Position numbers and translations under genes: made by a program. A stretch of DNA of 64,000 bases, taken from assembly GCA_021776335.1 (NCBI GenBank), contig JAJFGB010000009.1:496001-560000 (forward strand). The letters run 5' to 3'. Positions 26,239 through 35,246 of this stretch are shown here, piece after piece. This stretch comes from Hyphococcus sp. (GTDB lineage Bacteria > Pseudomonadota > Alphaproteobacteria > Caulobacterales > Parvularculaceae). Position 1 is the stretch's first letter, and each line of letters starts with the position of its first letter. The notes beneath the pieces were generated by a model. The model was not told where the DNA came from, searched no databases, and was given only the letters and a program-made list of their open reading frames with translations.

Positions 26239-27091
26239 GAAGAAGCACAGCAACATAACTGCTCTCCGGCGCGATCGCGGCGACAGTCATGATCAGCGCT
26301 CCAGAGAACGCCAGAGCGGGCCCAAATGGGATGGGCGTTGTGTTGGAGGTTTCTCTTCCGGCAAGGCGCATCACGAAAATGCCAGCCAGTGCTGTGAGTG
26401 CGGCTACAAACACAACTGGCGCAATCGCCTGCCATCCTAGCCAGGCAGCAAGCGCGGCAAGCAATTTGGCGTCGCCTTGCCCCAAGCCCTCCATGCCCCG
26501 CAAGCGTTGAAAAAGTGCGCCGATAACCCAAAACACCAGATAACCAGTGGCGGCGCCAATCACCACGTCAGTGAGCGGCGCGAAAAAACCGGCTGTATTG
26601 GCGGCAAATCCGATGGCGATCAGCGGCAAGGTCAACGCATCAGGGAGAAAGCCTGTTTCAAGGTCGATGGCAGCAAGCGCAATCAAAAACCAGAAAAATA
26701 TCGCAGCGAGGAATGCACTAACGGTCGTCCCGAACAATAAATAGGCCCCAAGGGCGGCGGCCGCACCAAGCAATTCAACAATAGGATAACGGATGGAAAT
26801 TGGAGCGCTGCATAAAGCGCATTTGCCACGAAGCGCAACGTAGCCAGCAAGCGGCACGAGGTGCGCCCTCGCGATCGGTGCGTGACAGGCGGCGCAATAG
26901 GAACGCGGAAAAGCCAGATTACCGCGGCGCGAATCGTCATCCACAAGTTTCCACATGGCGGGGCCGCGATGAATAACGACATTCAAAAAACTGCCGATAA
27001 TGAGGCCGAGAAGCGCTGCTAATATCGGGGATATGAGGAGCATATTTTTCAAAAAGCCTGTGATGATGGTTTGCTGGAAGGCGTCCGGCAT
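26225..27091 (-). CDS. gspO: Prepilin peptidase / N-methyltransferase (GspO/PilD)
   Basis: Inner-membrane aspartic peptidase that cuts the leader of type IV prepilins and type II pseudopilins and methylates the new N-terminus. 288 residues, about 8 membrane helices. The N-terminal GSFLNVVIHR (about 32-41) is typical, the cytoplasmic loop has two CxxC pairs (YCAACHAP and CALCSAP), and catalytic Asp residues sit in DLETGFLPD (about 142-150) and GQGDAKLLAA (about 200-209). It lies 2.1 kb from the gsp operon on the opposite strand and should process GspG, H, I, J and K. Expression is independent of the operon. Confidence 0.93.
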   Translation of the reverse strand: MPDAFQQTIITGFLKNMLLISPILAALLGLIIGSFLNVVIHRGPAMWKLVDDDSRRGNLAFPRSYCAACHAPIARAHLVPLAGYVALRGKCALCSAPISIRYPIVELLGAAAALGAYLLFGTTVSAFLAAIFFWFLIALAAIDLETGFLPDALTLPLIAIGFAANTAGFFAPLTDVVIGAATGYLVFWVIGALFQRLRGMEGLGQGDAKLLAALAAWLGWQAIAPVVFVAALTALAGIFVMRLAGRETSNTTPIPFGPALAFSGALIMTVAAIAPESSYVAVLLPIFP

Positions 27092-27386
27092 CAGTTCTTC
27101 GGGAATGGTATCACTTTGTCTTCCCTAGTGAATTTTAGATCCTCCGGCAATGGATGAATCTCACGGGCGCACAGTGTGCGGCGACTGACGATCATGCGCA
27201 TAAAAGCTGTCACGGAAATGAAATAATGGCGTCATTCCGGTGTCACAAAAATCCACTACGGGCGCTTCATCAAGGCTGTCGTAGCCGGACCCGAAGGATC
27301 GATATTGTGGTGCAGCGTTTGTGGGGCATTCGAGATGATAAAGCTGGTTTGCTTAAGGGCGTTGATATTAGGGGATCGTCGAAACG
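27092..27386. other. Intergenic region before the PiT-like gene
   Basis: About 295 bp between divergent gspO and the PiT-like gene. Apart from the Pho-box-like repeats nothing was recognised. An ORF of 78 codons inside it lacks a ribosome site and any protein-like pattern. Confidence 0.5.
27207..27246 (+). promoter_or_regulatory. Candidate PhoB (Pho) box upstream of the phosphate-permease-like gene
   Basis: Four 7-base units in 11-bp register: CTGTCAC (27207), ATGAAAT (27218), GCGTCAT (27229) and GTGTCAC (27240). The Pho-box consensus is CTGTCAT repeated every 11 bp; units 1, 3 and 4 match at 5-6 of 7 positions and unit 2 poorly. The site is about 140 bp upstream of a PiT-like gene, which makes phosphate control plausible. 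Confidence 0.4.
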
Positions 27387-28358
27387 ATGACTTTTGACAT
27401 CAGTTTTTTTGCAATTGTTGGGTTTTTGTTCGCCGCCTATGCGGTGGTCGCCAATGATGCGCTTCAGACCCTTGGCACATTCATCAATTCAAACCGGCAC
27501 ATTCACTGGACCGGACTTTATGCCTTCGCTGTCACGATTTTGATTATCATATTCGCCTATGGCTGGGTGCAAAATGGCGGTGATCCTTCTTATGGCCGCC
27601 TGATGAATACCGCAAAATATCCGCCCATCGATGTGCAGTGGTATCACACGCTGCCGCCGCTGGTGTTGCTTGTTATCACCCGGTTTGGTGTTCCGGTTTC
27701 GACATCATTCATGGTGCTGACCATATTTGCGACTGGCGCCGGCTTGCAGTCAATGCTGACAAAATCATTGATCGGTTATGGCGTTGCTTTTGCCGTTGGC
27801 GCTGTCATCTACGCGATGTTGACGCCGACGCTTGAGCGATACTTTAAAAAGACAGCTGATCAAGCTAAAAACCCCATTTGGGTGGTGCTGCAATGGACGT
27901 CAACCGGATATCTTTGGTCCGTTTGGCTGATGCAGGATTTCGCTAATATTTTTGTATTCCTGCCGCGCGAACTGTCGCTTCTCGAAGGTTTCGGCGCCAT
28001 GGCGGTTATGGCGGGCCTGCTCGCCGTTACCTTTGCTTCGGGCGGCGGGCCGGTTCAGAGAATATTGAAAACGAAAACTGCGGTGACTGATATTCGCTCG
28101 GCGACGATTATCGATTTCACCTATGCGACATTGCTTTTTTACTTCAAGGAAATGAACAACATCCCGATGTCGACGACCTGGGTGTTTTTGGGTTTGATGG
28201 CGGGTCGTGAAGTTGCGATTGCGACGCTTGATAAAGTCCGCGCGCCGCGCGCGACGTTCCAGATCGTCTTCAGCGACGCCGGCAAGGCATTTTTCGGCCT
28301 GGTTATTTCAGTGGTTATGGCTTTGGGGTTGCCGCGTTTGGCCGCGATGGCGGGCTAA
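27387..28358 (+). CDS. PiT-like inorganic phosphate permease-type membrane protein
   Basis: 323 residues with about 9-10 membrane helices. The N-terminus AAYAVVANDALQTLGTFINSN resembles the ANDxxNxLGT signature of the Pho-4/PiT phosphate transporters, and RFGVPVSTSFMVLT resembles their second P-V/I-S-T-T/S motif. Both inverted-repeat signatures are partly altered, so it is a divergent member; substrate phosphate is inferred. The ATG at 27387 is the only start near. A possible Pho box sits upstream. It lies between gspO and the gsp operon, but nothing in the sequence links it to secretion. Confidence 0.65.
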   Translation: MTFDISFFAIVGFLFAAYAVVANDALQTLGTFINSNRHIHWTGLYAFAVTILIIIFAYGWVQNGGDPSYGRLMNTAKYPPIDVQWYHTLPPLVLLVITRFGVPVSTSFMVLTIFATGAGLQSMLTKSLIGYGVAFAVGAVIYAMLTPTLERYFKKTADQAKNPIWVVLQWTSTGYLWSVWLMQDFANIFVFLPRELSLLEGFGAMAVMAGLLAVTFASGGGPVQRILKTKTAVTDIRSATIIDFTYATLLFYFKEMNNIPMSTTWVFLGLMAGREVAIATLDKVRAPRATFQIVFSDAGKAFFGLVISVVMALGLPRLAAMAG

Positions 28359-28382
28359 TGACGGCAAACGCGTCGTAAAGGG

Positions 28383-28616
28383 CTATTTGTTGAGAAGCGC
28401 CAGGGTCTCGTTCTGGTCGCAGGACGCCGCAAAACATTCAGAAAAGAGGCCTGCATTTCCGCCACCAGAAGTGGCGAGCGCGGCCGGAATAGCGACTGTC
28501 ATGGCGATAAGCCCAATCGCGGCATAGGTGGCGATGTCACGTAGCTTCGCGCTGGGGCGCCACATTGTGCGGGTCGAACCAGCGTGAATTTCCGAATTCA
28601 AAGAGAAAACCGCCAT
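28383..28616 (-). CDS. Small hypothetical membrane protein
   Basis: 77 residues. A TAAGG ribosome site lies about 9 bases before the ATG at 28616. A basic N-terminal half (KLRDI) leads into a single hydrophobic segment (YAAIGLIAMTVAIPAALA, about 32-49), followed by a short, possibly periplasmic tail with two cysteines (ECFAASC) that may pair. No family recognised. It is encoded in the gap before the gsp operon, on the opposite strand, and may be a small exported or membrane peptide. Confidence 0.45.
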   Translation of the reverse strand: MAVFSLNSEIHAGSTRTMWRPSAKLRDIATYAAIGLIAMTVAIPAALATSGGGNAGLFSECFAASCDQNETLALLNK

Positions 28617-29160
28617 TTATCAATACCTTACTTTACTCGCCGTTCCCCATACGTCCGGCTGTTTTTGTTATATAAGTGTCACATTACGGGGAAAACCCTA
28701 ATAAAGTCAACCTTTGTGCGCAAAAAGTGCGCATAAAATGCAGATTCATGACGGATATGTGACATTGTCTAGTGATCCTGGGCCTGAAACCGCTCTCATT
28801 TTCCGAGGAGATATCAGCAAAAACTGGCTCGGCTGGAGGTGCGGTTGGCATACCGGTGACCCAGTCGCACCCGTCAGAACTGCTGATCTCACGACAGAGC
28901 TTTCTTGGCGGGCGCCGCGCCGTAACATTGGTTAAACCGCGCCAGTATCCGCAGTTGACGATGCGGTTAATTTGGCCAATGCGGTCGCCGCAGGGGGGCA
29001 ATGCAACCGCACGGGGAAAAGCAGCGTAATTCCTTTTAAATTGGCGTAATTCTTGTATCGCGCAGACCAATTCTGGTGGGCGACAGCATCTTGATTTGGT
29101 AAGACTTGAGATGCTCGTGGGAGAATATAAACACACCGGTCGTCAAACCGGTTCTGGTGG
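28617..29160. other. Intergenic region upstream of the gsp operon
   Basis: 544 bp without a supportable gene. Frames of 70-150 codons exist on both strands but lack ribosome sites and protein-like composition. Two copies of the palindrome TGCGCA at 28717-28722 and 28728-28733 are 11 bp apart, i.e. on the same DNA face, and could be an operator. A TATATAAG sequence at about 28668-28675 may be part of a promoter. Presumed control region of the gsp operon and of the small gene on the other strand. Confidence 0.4.
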
Positions 29161-30054
29161 TTGGTTTTGACCGTAGTCGGACATCGAGATCTATCGGATC
29201 TGCTGCAACGCGTTTTCGGCGCAGGCGGCGGCAGGCGCATGCTATTTGGCGGTCGAAAAATGACCGCCCGGACAGCGTCGTTCCTGGTTGAGGTTTTATT
29301 GATCGCTGTCCTTTGTGTATTGCTGGGATTGGTGTTTCTGTCGTTTCTTGCGCCGCTGCCATTGCCGGAAAATACCATTGTTGAAGCGCAGCCGGGCGAA
29401 GAGCAAATTACTGCTCCACTAGATGTTAAAAGCCCATTTCAAACTCAAACGCTTTCGGTCGAGCCGCCTAGCGCTGCGCCAGCCGTCGTTGAAACAACTC
29501 TTGATCTTACATTGACCGGTGTTTGGGCGGCGCCGGAAGACGCTTCTGCGACTATCCGTATTCCTGACGGGACGGAAAAGCGATTTGCCGTCGGTGACGT
29601 GATCGTTTCCGGGGTTAATCTCGAGGCGGTCTATCCAGATCAAGTAACGCTCAATCGGGGCGGCGTTCGCGAGGCGTTGCGGTTTGAGTCCAAAGTGACG
29701 CCAGAACTACAGTCCTTGCAGTCAACATCTTCTTTAGAACAGACACTGAAATTGACATCAGCGGCGACTGGAAGGCTAGCTTCGGTTCTGCGTCTTGCGG
29801 TTTCGACCGACGCGGACGGTAATCCTGCCGTTGAATTTCATGCTTCGCGAGATGTTCGGACTTTCGCTGCGCTGGGACTTCAAAATGGCGACCGCCTTGT
29901 GTCGATCAATGGCGCCCCGGCGCCAACCGATGGGGCAGCGCTCGGAAGGCTCCTGAGCGAAATGCAGCAAGGCGCCGCTGCAACGATTATTGTAGAGCGC
30001 GGCGGTGAAGAAAAACGGATCGTCTTTTCGACGAACAAGTTGGGGTATGATTAA
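29161..30054 (+). CDS. gspC: Type II secretion inner-membrane protein GspC
   Basis: Links the inner-membrane platform to the GspD secretin. 297 residues from TTG 29161; ATG at 29239 or 29260 would shorten the cytoplasmic part, and none has a clear ribosome site. A membrane helix (VLLIAVLCVLLGLVFLSFL) follows, then a Pro-rich linker, the HR domain (LDLTLTGVWAAPEDASATI... FAVGDVIVSGVNLEAVYPDQVTL), and a C-terminal PDZ-like domain (FAALGLQNGDRLVSINGAP). This matches GspC of PDZ type. Position first in the operon and overlap of the stop with gspD support the call. Confidence 0.88.
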   Translation: MVLTVVGHRDLSDLLQRVFGAGGGRRMLFGGRKMTARTASFLVEVLLIAVLCVLLGLVFLSFLAPLPLPENTIVEAQPGEEQITAPLDVKSPFQTQTLSVEPPSAAPAVVETTLDLTLTGVWAAPEDASATIRIPDGTEKRFAVGDVIVSGVNLEAVYPDQVTLNRGGVREALRFESKVTPELQSLQSTSSLEQTLKLTSAATGRLASVLRLAVSTDADGNPAVEFHASRDVRTFAALGLQNGDRLVSINGAPAPTDGAALGRLLSEMQQGAAATIIVERGGEEKRIVFSTNKLGYD

Positions 30055-32060
30055 TGTTGAGTTTTTACTTGCGTAAGTTGGCCATGCTGCTTGCTGTGAC
30101 GAGCGTGTCTGCGGGTGTCGCAAATGCCCAGGAAAATTGCCACGACGAGTTGAACTTTGAAAGCGCGGATATTCGGGCAGTCGTTGATGAGATTGCGGTA
30201 CGCACCGGACGCACTTTCTTGCTCGATCCAGCGGTTCAGGGCCGCGTGACAGTCAAATCACCGCCTAATGGCGGCATTTGTGCTGACGAGGCGTGGGAGC
30301 TTTTTCAGGCAGTGTTGCGTGTCAATGGTTTTGTCGCCACGCCTATTGGCGGCACAAAATATCGTATCGTTCCACTGCAAGAAGCAGCGCGCAGCGCAGG
30401 CCCAGTTGGCGGTGAAGGGCGTGGCTCGGATCTCGTCACTCAGATTGTCCGTCTGCGTTATGTGGACGCCCGAGAGGCAGCGGCCAATCTGGCGCAGATC
30501 ATTGGTACTAATGGTGTTGTTAGCCCCGTTCGCAGCGGCAATGCGGTTATTCTTGTCGACACAGCCGACAATGTTATCCGGTTGCGCCAGGTGTTGTCGG
30601 AGCTTGATAACGATCCGACCATATTTCGGACAATTCCGCTTCAATATGCGTCGGCCAAGGAGGTGGCGCGCGTTGTCACGGATTTGGCGCAGGAAATATC
30701 GCAAGAACAGGGCGGATCCCAATCGGCTGTCAGCGTGGTGCCAGTAGATGCCAGCAATTCACTACTGGTGCGCGCGGAGCCGACGCTGATGCGCCGCATA
30801 GAATCGGTGATCGCCGAGCTAGACAAATTCGGCGAGAGCGCGTCGGATCTTCTTGTTGTTTCTCTCAGTCACGCTGATGCCGAAGAACTGGCAGCGTTGT
30901 TGACCGAGGTCGCCAATAATGCCCTGCGTGTTGGCGGTGAAGGCGCCTCGTCTCGCGATAACGTCACCGTTTCTTTCCATAAGCCAACAAATTCCCTGAT
31001 CATCAATGGTGACGCCGATATTCAGCGCACCCTGCAAAATGTAATTGCGGAGCTGGATGTCAGGCGACCGCAAGTTCAAGTTGAAGCAATTATCGTCGAC
31101 ATCTCTGACAATCTCGCTAGGGACCTCGGGATCCAATATTTCCTGACCGGTAACAGCAGTGACGGCATTCCGTTTTCAGCGACGAATTTTTCCAATGGGC
31201 CAAATATTCTGCCGGCGGCTGGAGCGGCTCTGCTGCAGGGGGATAATTTTCCGAGCGTGATCGACGGCGCAAGCCGTCAGGCTTTGACCGATACACTTAC
31301 GGAGCAAGCGCTCAATTCGCTTCTGGGTTTCCAGGGGCTCGGCTTTGGCGGTGGTGTCGAAATTGGCGATGGCAATATTTTTGGCGGTATCCTGACGGCG
31401 CTGCAAACGGACACAGAGTCCAATATCCTGTCGACGCCGTCGGTTGTCACATTGAATAATCAGACAGCGCGACTGCAGGTAGGCCAGGAGATTCCGATTA
31501 CGACGGGTGAAGCGTTGGGGGATAATCTTTCCAATACGTTCCGCACCGTCAATCGCGAGGAAGTCGGCATTATTCTGGAGGTTACGCCGCAGATCAATGA
31601 TGGCGACGTCGTAACACTGGAAATTACACAGGAAATATCCAGTATCGCGGGGCCGGTTACATCGAGTTCAACGGACCTCATCACCAATAAAAGCATCATT
31701 ACGACAACGGCTCTGGTTGATAGCGGGGAAATACTGGTGATTGGCGGCTTGATTGACGAGCAACGCAGCCTCACTGACGAAAAAGTACCTTTTTTGGGCG
31801 ATATTCCTGGGTTGGGTAATTTGTTTAAAAGCACGTCCCGCTCAAAAGATCGCCGGAATTTGATGGTGTTCATTCGTCCGACGATCATTCGCGATAAGGA
31901 AACTGCGAATGCAGCGACATATAAAAAACTCGACTACATGCGTGCGCGTGAAATTTTGCGAAGTGGTGAGCCGACATCAGACATTGACCGGTTGATTGAT
32001 CAGGTGACCGGTATTGATCGGCCCGGCGCCTCTAGGACAGGATCGACAGAAAAAGAATGA
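30054..32060 (+). CDS. gspD: Type II secretion secretin GspD
   Basis: Outer-membrane secretin that forms the exit channel. 668 residues with a Sec signal peptide (cleavage near VANAQ, residue 25). N0 domain first (LNFESADIRAVVDEIAVRTGR), then N1-N3 (IVRLRYVDAREAAANLAQI, IPLQYASAKEVARVV, VVSLSHADAEELAALL). The secretin domain contains VEAIIVDISDNLARDLGIQY, the gate-region stretch LSTPSVVTLNNQTARLQVGQEIPI, and LGDIPGLGNLFKS near the end. There is no obvious long S-domain for a pilotin after FIRPTIIRD. The start overlaps gspC by one base (TAATG), and gspE overlaps its end (ATGA). Confidence 0.96.
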   Translation: MLSFYLRKLAMLLAVTSVSAGVANAQENCHDELNFESADIRAVVDEIAVRTGRTFLLDPAVQGRVTVKSPPNGGICADEAWELFQAVLRVNGFVATPIGGTKYRIVPLQEAARSAGPVGGEGRGSDLVTQIVRLRYVDAREAAANLAQIIGTNGVVSPVRSGNAVILVDTADNVIRLRQVLSELDNDPTIFRTIPLQYASAKEVARVVTDLAQEISQEQGGSQSAVSVVPVDASNSLLVRAEPTLMRRIESVIAELDKFGESASDLLVVSLSHADAEELAALLTEVANNALRVGGEGASSRDNVTVSFHKPTNSLIINGDADIQRTLQNVIAELDVRRPQVQVEAIIVDISDNLARDLGIQYFLTGNSSDGIPFSATNFSNGPNILPAAGAALLQGDNFPSVIDGASRQALTDTLTEQALNSLLGFQGLGFGGGVEIGDGNIFGGILTALQTDTESNILSTPSVVTLNNQTARLQVGQEIPITTGEALGDNLSNTFRTVNREEVGIILEVTPQINDGDVVTLEITQEISSIAGPVTSSSTDLITNKSIITTTALVDSGEILVIGGLIDEQRSLTDEKVPFLGDIPGLGNLFKSTSRSKDRRNLMVFIRPTIIRDKETANAATYKKLDYMRAREILRSGEPTSDIDRLIDQVTGIDRPGASRTGSTEKE

Positions 32061-33559
32061 GCGAGACCGGCACAACGGCGACTTTGCGGCTGGCTTACGC
32101 CTTTGCAAAAGAGCGCGGTGTCATTGTGCTTGACGCCAGCACCCGCCCGGTCGTCATCGGCGTTCGAGAGGCTGTTGACCCATGGGCGCTGATTGAGGCG
32201 CGGCGTGCGGTTGATGCGCCGATTGTGATCGATGAAATGCCCGCAGATGCGTTTGAGCGTCGCCTGTCCGAAATTTATTCAGTTGAGGGTATCTCGACCG
32301 CTGATCTTGATCTCACAGGTGATGATGACCTCGCTTCTCTAGCGGAAGGCCTGCCGAAAACAGCAGATCTTCTAGACAGCGAGAACGATGCACCGGTAAT
32401 CCGCCTGATTAATGCGCTGATCGCCGAAGCAGTGAAGGTCAAAGCCTCGGACATTCACGTTGAGCCCTATGAAAAGACACTTTCAGTTCGCTTGCGCATA
32501 GACGGTGTATTGCGCGAAGTACTGTCATTGCCAGCGCGCATGACGCCGGTCTTGACGTCGCGCGTAAAAGTCATGGCGCGGCTTGATATTGCTGAAAAAC
32601 GCGTACCGCAGGATGGAAGAATTTCAATTGCGCTTGGCGGCAAGACTGTCGATGTGCGTGTTTCCACTTTGCCGGCTCGTTTTGGTGAGCGCGTGGTGAT
32701 GCGCATCCTCGACAAGGACGAAGCGCGGCTTGATCTCGACGGTCTTGGCATGCCTGAAGAAACTCTGGGCAGGCTCAAGCAGACGCTGTCGCGGCCCAAC
32801 GGAATTATTCTCGTCACCGGTCCTACGGGGTCCGGTAAAACCACCACGCTTTATGGCGCATTGACGCTGCTTAACGATCCGAGCCGGAACATATTGACCG
32901 TTGAGGATCCGGTTGAATATGCAATTGAAGGGATTGGCCAGACGCAGATCAACCCAAAGGTGGGTATGACCTTTGCCGCTGGACTGCGCGCCATTCTTCG
33001 TCAGGACCCGGATATTGTGATGCTTGGTGAAATACGCGATGTGGAGACCGCGGAGATAGCTGTGCAGGCGTCGCTTACCGGGCATCTGGTTTTGTCTACG
33101 GTACATACAAATTCTGCGGTGGGCGCAATTACGCGGCTGCGTGATATGGGCGTTGAGCCATTTTTGCTCTCATCAACCGTTGCTGCCGTTCTGGCGCAAC
33201 GATTGGTGCGTCGCCTGTGTCCGTCCTGCAAAGAACCCTACGAAGCCGACGATGCAGAGTGTAAGCTGGTCGGTGCGTCGGGCTTGGAACCGCTTACGCT
33301 TTATCGCCCGATCGGATGCGGGCGCTGCAGTCATTCAGGTTACGAGGGACGTATCGGCGTTTATGAGCTTATCGTCGTGGACGAGAAAATGAAGCGCTTG
33401 ATTCATGATGACGCCAGCGAACATGATCTCGCCGAATACGCTTTTGCGAGATTTGATTCGCTTGCACTATCTGGGTTTAGGCATGCATTGAACGGTATGA
33501 CCTCGATCGAGGAAGTAATGCGCGTGGTACGGCAGGAGGACGAAGATGCCGGCCTTTGA
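32057..33559 (+). CDS. gspE: Type II secretion ATPase GspE
   Basis: Cytoplasmic hexameric ATPase that drives pseudopilus assembly. 500 residues: N-terminal domain, then KASDIHVEPYEKTLSVRLRIDG, Walker A GPTGSGKTTT (about 254-263), the Asp box, Walker B RQDPDIVMLGEIRD (about 315-328) and the His box LSTVHTNSA. The C-terminal zinc domain has two CxxC pairs (LCPSC and GCGRC). All elements of an active enzyme are there. It overlaps gspD by four bases and gspF by 14 bases. Confidence 0.97.
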   Translation: MSETGTTATLRLAYAFAKERGVIVLDASTRPVVIGVREAVDPWALIEARRAVDAPIVIDEMPADAFERRLSEIYSVEGISTADLDLTGDDDLASLAEGLPKTADLLDSENDAPVIRLINALIAEAVKVKASDIHVEPYEKTLSVRLRIDGVLREVLSLPARMTPVLTSRVKVMARLDIAEKRVPQDGRISIALGGKTVDVRVSTLPARFGERVVMRILDKDEARLDLDGLGMPEETLGRLKQTLSRPNGIILVTGPTGSGKTTTLYGALTLLNDPSRNILTVEDPVEYAIEGIGQTQINPKVGMTFAAGLRAILRQDPDIVMLGEIRDVETAEIAVQASLTGHLVLSTVHTNSAVGAITRLRDMGVEPFLLSSTVAAVLAQRLVRRLCPSCKEPYEADDAECKLVGASGLEPLTLYRPIGCGRCSHSGYEGRIGVYELIVVDEKMKRLIHDDASEHDLAEYAFARFDSLALSGFRHALNGMTSIEEVMRVVRQEDEDAGL

Positions 33560-34760
33560 GTATGAGGCGCTCGACGCTGTCGGCAAAACCAAACGCGGTG
33601 TGGTGTCGGCGGATAGCCAACGCCAGGCGCGACGCGAATTGCGCCGTCTCGAATTGACGCCAATAGATATTTCGACGCCGCGTGGAAAAAATGCGACCAA
33701 TCGCGCTTTCGAAAAAGAGCCACGCGTTACTTCCTCGCAGCTTGTCATGGTAACGCGGCAACTTGCGGCGCTGATTGGCGCTTCGACGCCCCTAGAAGAA
33801 GCGCTGAACGCAGTCGCTATGCAGCTGGAGGCCAAAGGCGCTCGCACGCGATTCCTCGCGGTGCGCGAACGGGTCATGGAGGGTTGGCGGTTCGCAGATG
33901 CGCTTGGCGAAGATTCAAAGTCTTTTCCAAAGCTTTATTGCGCTGTCGTTGCCGCCGGGGAAACCTCGGGCGATCTTGGCGGTGTGCTTGAGCGTCTTGC
34001 GACCATGCTTGAGAAGAACCGCGCCATAAAGAACAAAGCGATCGCATCCCTGATTTATCCGGCGGCGCTCGCTGTTGTAGCGATGAGTGTTGTTACAGCG
34101 TTGATGGTCTTCGTCGTACCGAAAATCATCGAACAATTTAACGCTTTCGATGCGCAGCTGCCATTTTTAACGCGCCTTGTTGTTGGTATTTCCGACTGGG
34201 TCGTGAATTACGGGCTGGCGGCGTCGATAACGCTAATTCTGCTGGGTATTGGCGCCTGGCGCGCGTTAAAGGAACCACCGGTCAAACTTGTCTACGACCG
34301 GCAGTTGCTAAGGCTGCCAATAATTGGCCGGCTTGCACGCGCAGTTGAAGGCGCACGGTTTGCACGCACGCTGGCGACGCTGTTTGCCGGCGGGGCGCCC
34401 CTTTTGGACAGCCTTACAGGCGCCCAACGCACAATTTCAAACAGCTATATCCGTGATCGGCTGAACGTGACGGTGACAATGGTCAGCGAGGGCGCATCTC
34501 TCGCGGCAGCATTAAGGCGGGCCGGTGAGTTGCCGCCAATGTTGATTCATATGGTGGCTGCTGGCGAGCGTGCTGGCGCACTCCCGCAATTGCTCGATAA
34601 AGCGGCAATTCAGTTAGAAGAGGAGTTCGACACGGCGTCCACTGTAGCGCTGCGATTGCTCGAGCCGGCGATTATCATCGGCATGGGCGGCGCCGTTCTT
34701 GTTATCGTTCTTTCAATAATGTTGCCGATCTTGCGTTTAAACACACTGGCGGCAGGCTAG
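33546..34760 (+). CDS. gspF: Type II secretion platform protein GspF
   Basis: Polytopic inner-membrane protein that contacts GspE and GspL. 404 residues. The N-terminus MPAFEYEALDAVGKTKRGVVSADSQRQAR is typical of GspF. Two repeated cytoplasmic T2SF domains are visible: VMVTRQLAALIGASTPLEEAL with CAVVAAGETSGDLGGVLERLA, and FARTLATLFAGGAPLLDSL with HMVAAGERAGALPQLL, separated by membrane helices; a third helix closes the protein. It starts within the end of gspE. Confidence 0.96.
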   Translation: MPAFEYEALDAVGKTKRGVVSADSQRQARRELRRLELTPIDISTPRGKNATNRAFEKEPRVTSSQLVMVTRQLAALIGASTPLEEALNAVAMQLEAKGARTRFLAVRERVMEGWRFADALGEDSKSFPKLYCAVVAAGETSGDLGGVLERLATMLEKNRAIKNKAIASLIYPAALAVVAMSVVTALMVFVVPKIIEQFNAFDAQLPFLTRLVVGISDWVVNYGLAASITLILLGIGAWRALKEPPVKLVYDRQLLRLPIIGRLARAVEGARFARTLATLFAGGAPLLDSLTGAQRTISNSYIRDRLNVTVTMVSEGASLAAALRRAGELPPMLIHMVAAGERAGALPQLLDKAAIQLEEEFDTASTVALRLLEPAIIIGMGGAVLVIVLSIMLPILRLNTLAAG

Positions 34761-34778
34761 AATATGATGGAGAATCCT

Positions 34779-35246
34779 ATGGACATAAAATTGAAACTTG
34801 AACGGTCAATCACGAGGCGCCGACAGCGCGGTATCACGCTGGTGGAACTGCTTGTCGTGTTGTCGATCCTGGCGCTGATTTCTGCGATTGTTGTTATCAA
34901 CATTCTGCCAGAGCAGGACCGTGCACGGGTCCGCAAGGCGAAAATAGATATTGGCGTCATTGAAACAGCGCTTGATCACTATCGGCTCGACATGAAGCGC
35001 TATCCAACAACGCAGCAAGGGCTTGATGCGCTGAGAACCGTACCAAGAGATGTGCGCCAGCCGGAAAACTATCGGCTCGGCGGCTATATACGCAGCGGCG
35101 CTCCGCTCGATCCATGGGGCTCGCCCTATATCTACGTGTTTCCAAGCGAGCATGGCGGCGTTTTCGATCTTTACTCTCTTGGGGCTGACGGAGAGCTAGG
35201 CGGCGAGGAACTTGATGCGGATATTGGCAATTGGATCGAAGACTGA
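34779..35246 (+). CDS. gspG: Major pseudopilin GspG
   Basis: Main subunit of the type II secretion pseudopilus. The prepilin peptidase site is RQRG/ITLVELLVVLSILALI: cleavage after Gly, new N-terminal Ile (instead of Phe), and Glu+5. The C-terminal domain has the family pattern TTQQGLDALR, then PLDPWGSPYIYVFPSEHG and FDLYSLGADGELGG, the calcium-binding loop of GspG. The ATG at 34779 has GGAG six bases upstream; ATG at 34764 is in frame and would add five residues. Cleaved by the GspO encoded at 26.2 kb. Confidence 0.94.
   Translation: MDIKLKLERSITRRRQRGITLVELLVVLSILALISAIVVINILPEQDRARVRKAKIDIGVIETALDHYRLDMKRYPTTQQGLDALRTVPRDVRQPENYRLGGYIRSGAPLDPWGSPYIYVFPSEHGGVFDLYSLGADGELGGEELDADIGNWIED

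Noticed and set aside
27154-27390. Plus-strand ORF of 78 codons before the PiT-like gene
   Set aside because: No ribosome site, erratic composition, and it covers the Pho-box-like repeats; it overlaps the start of the real gene.
28684-29136. Minus-strand ORF of 150 codons upstream of gspC
   Set aside because: Cys/Arg-rich random-looking sequence without motifs, signal or ribosome site; a plus-strand frame in the same place is equally poor.
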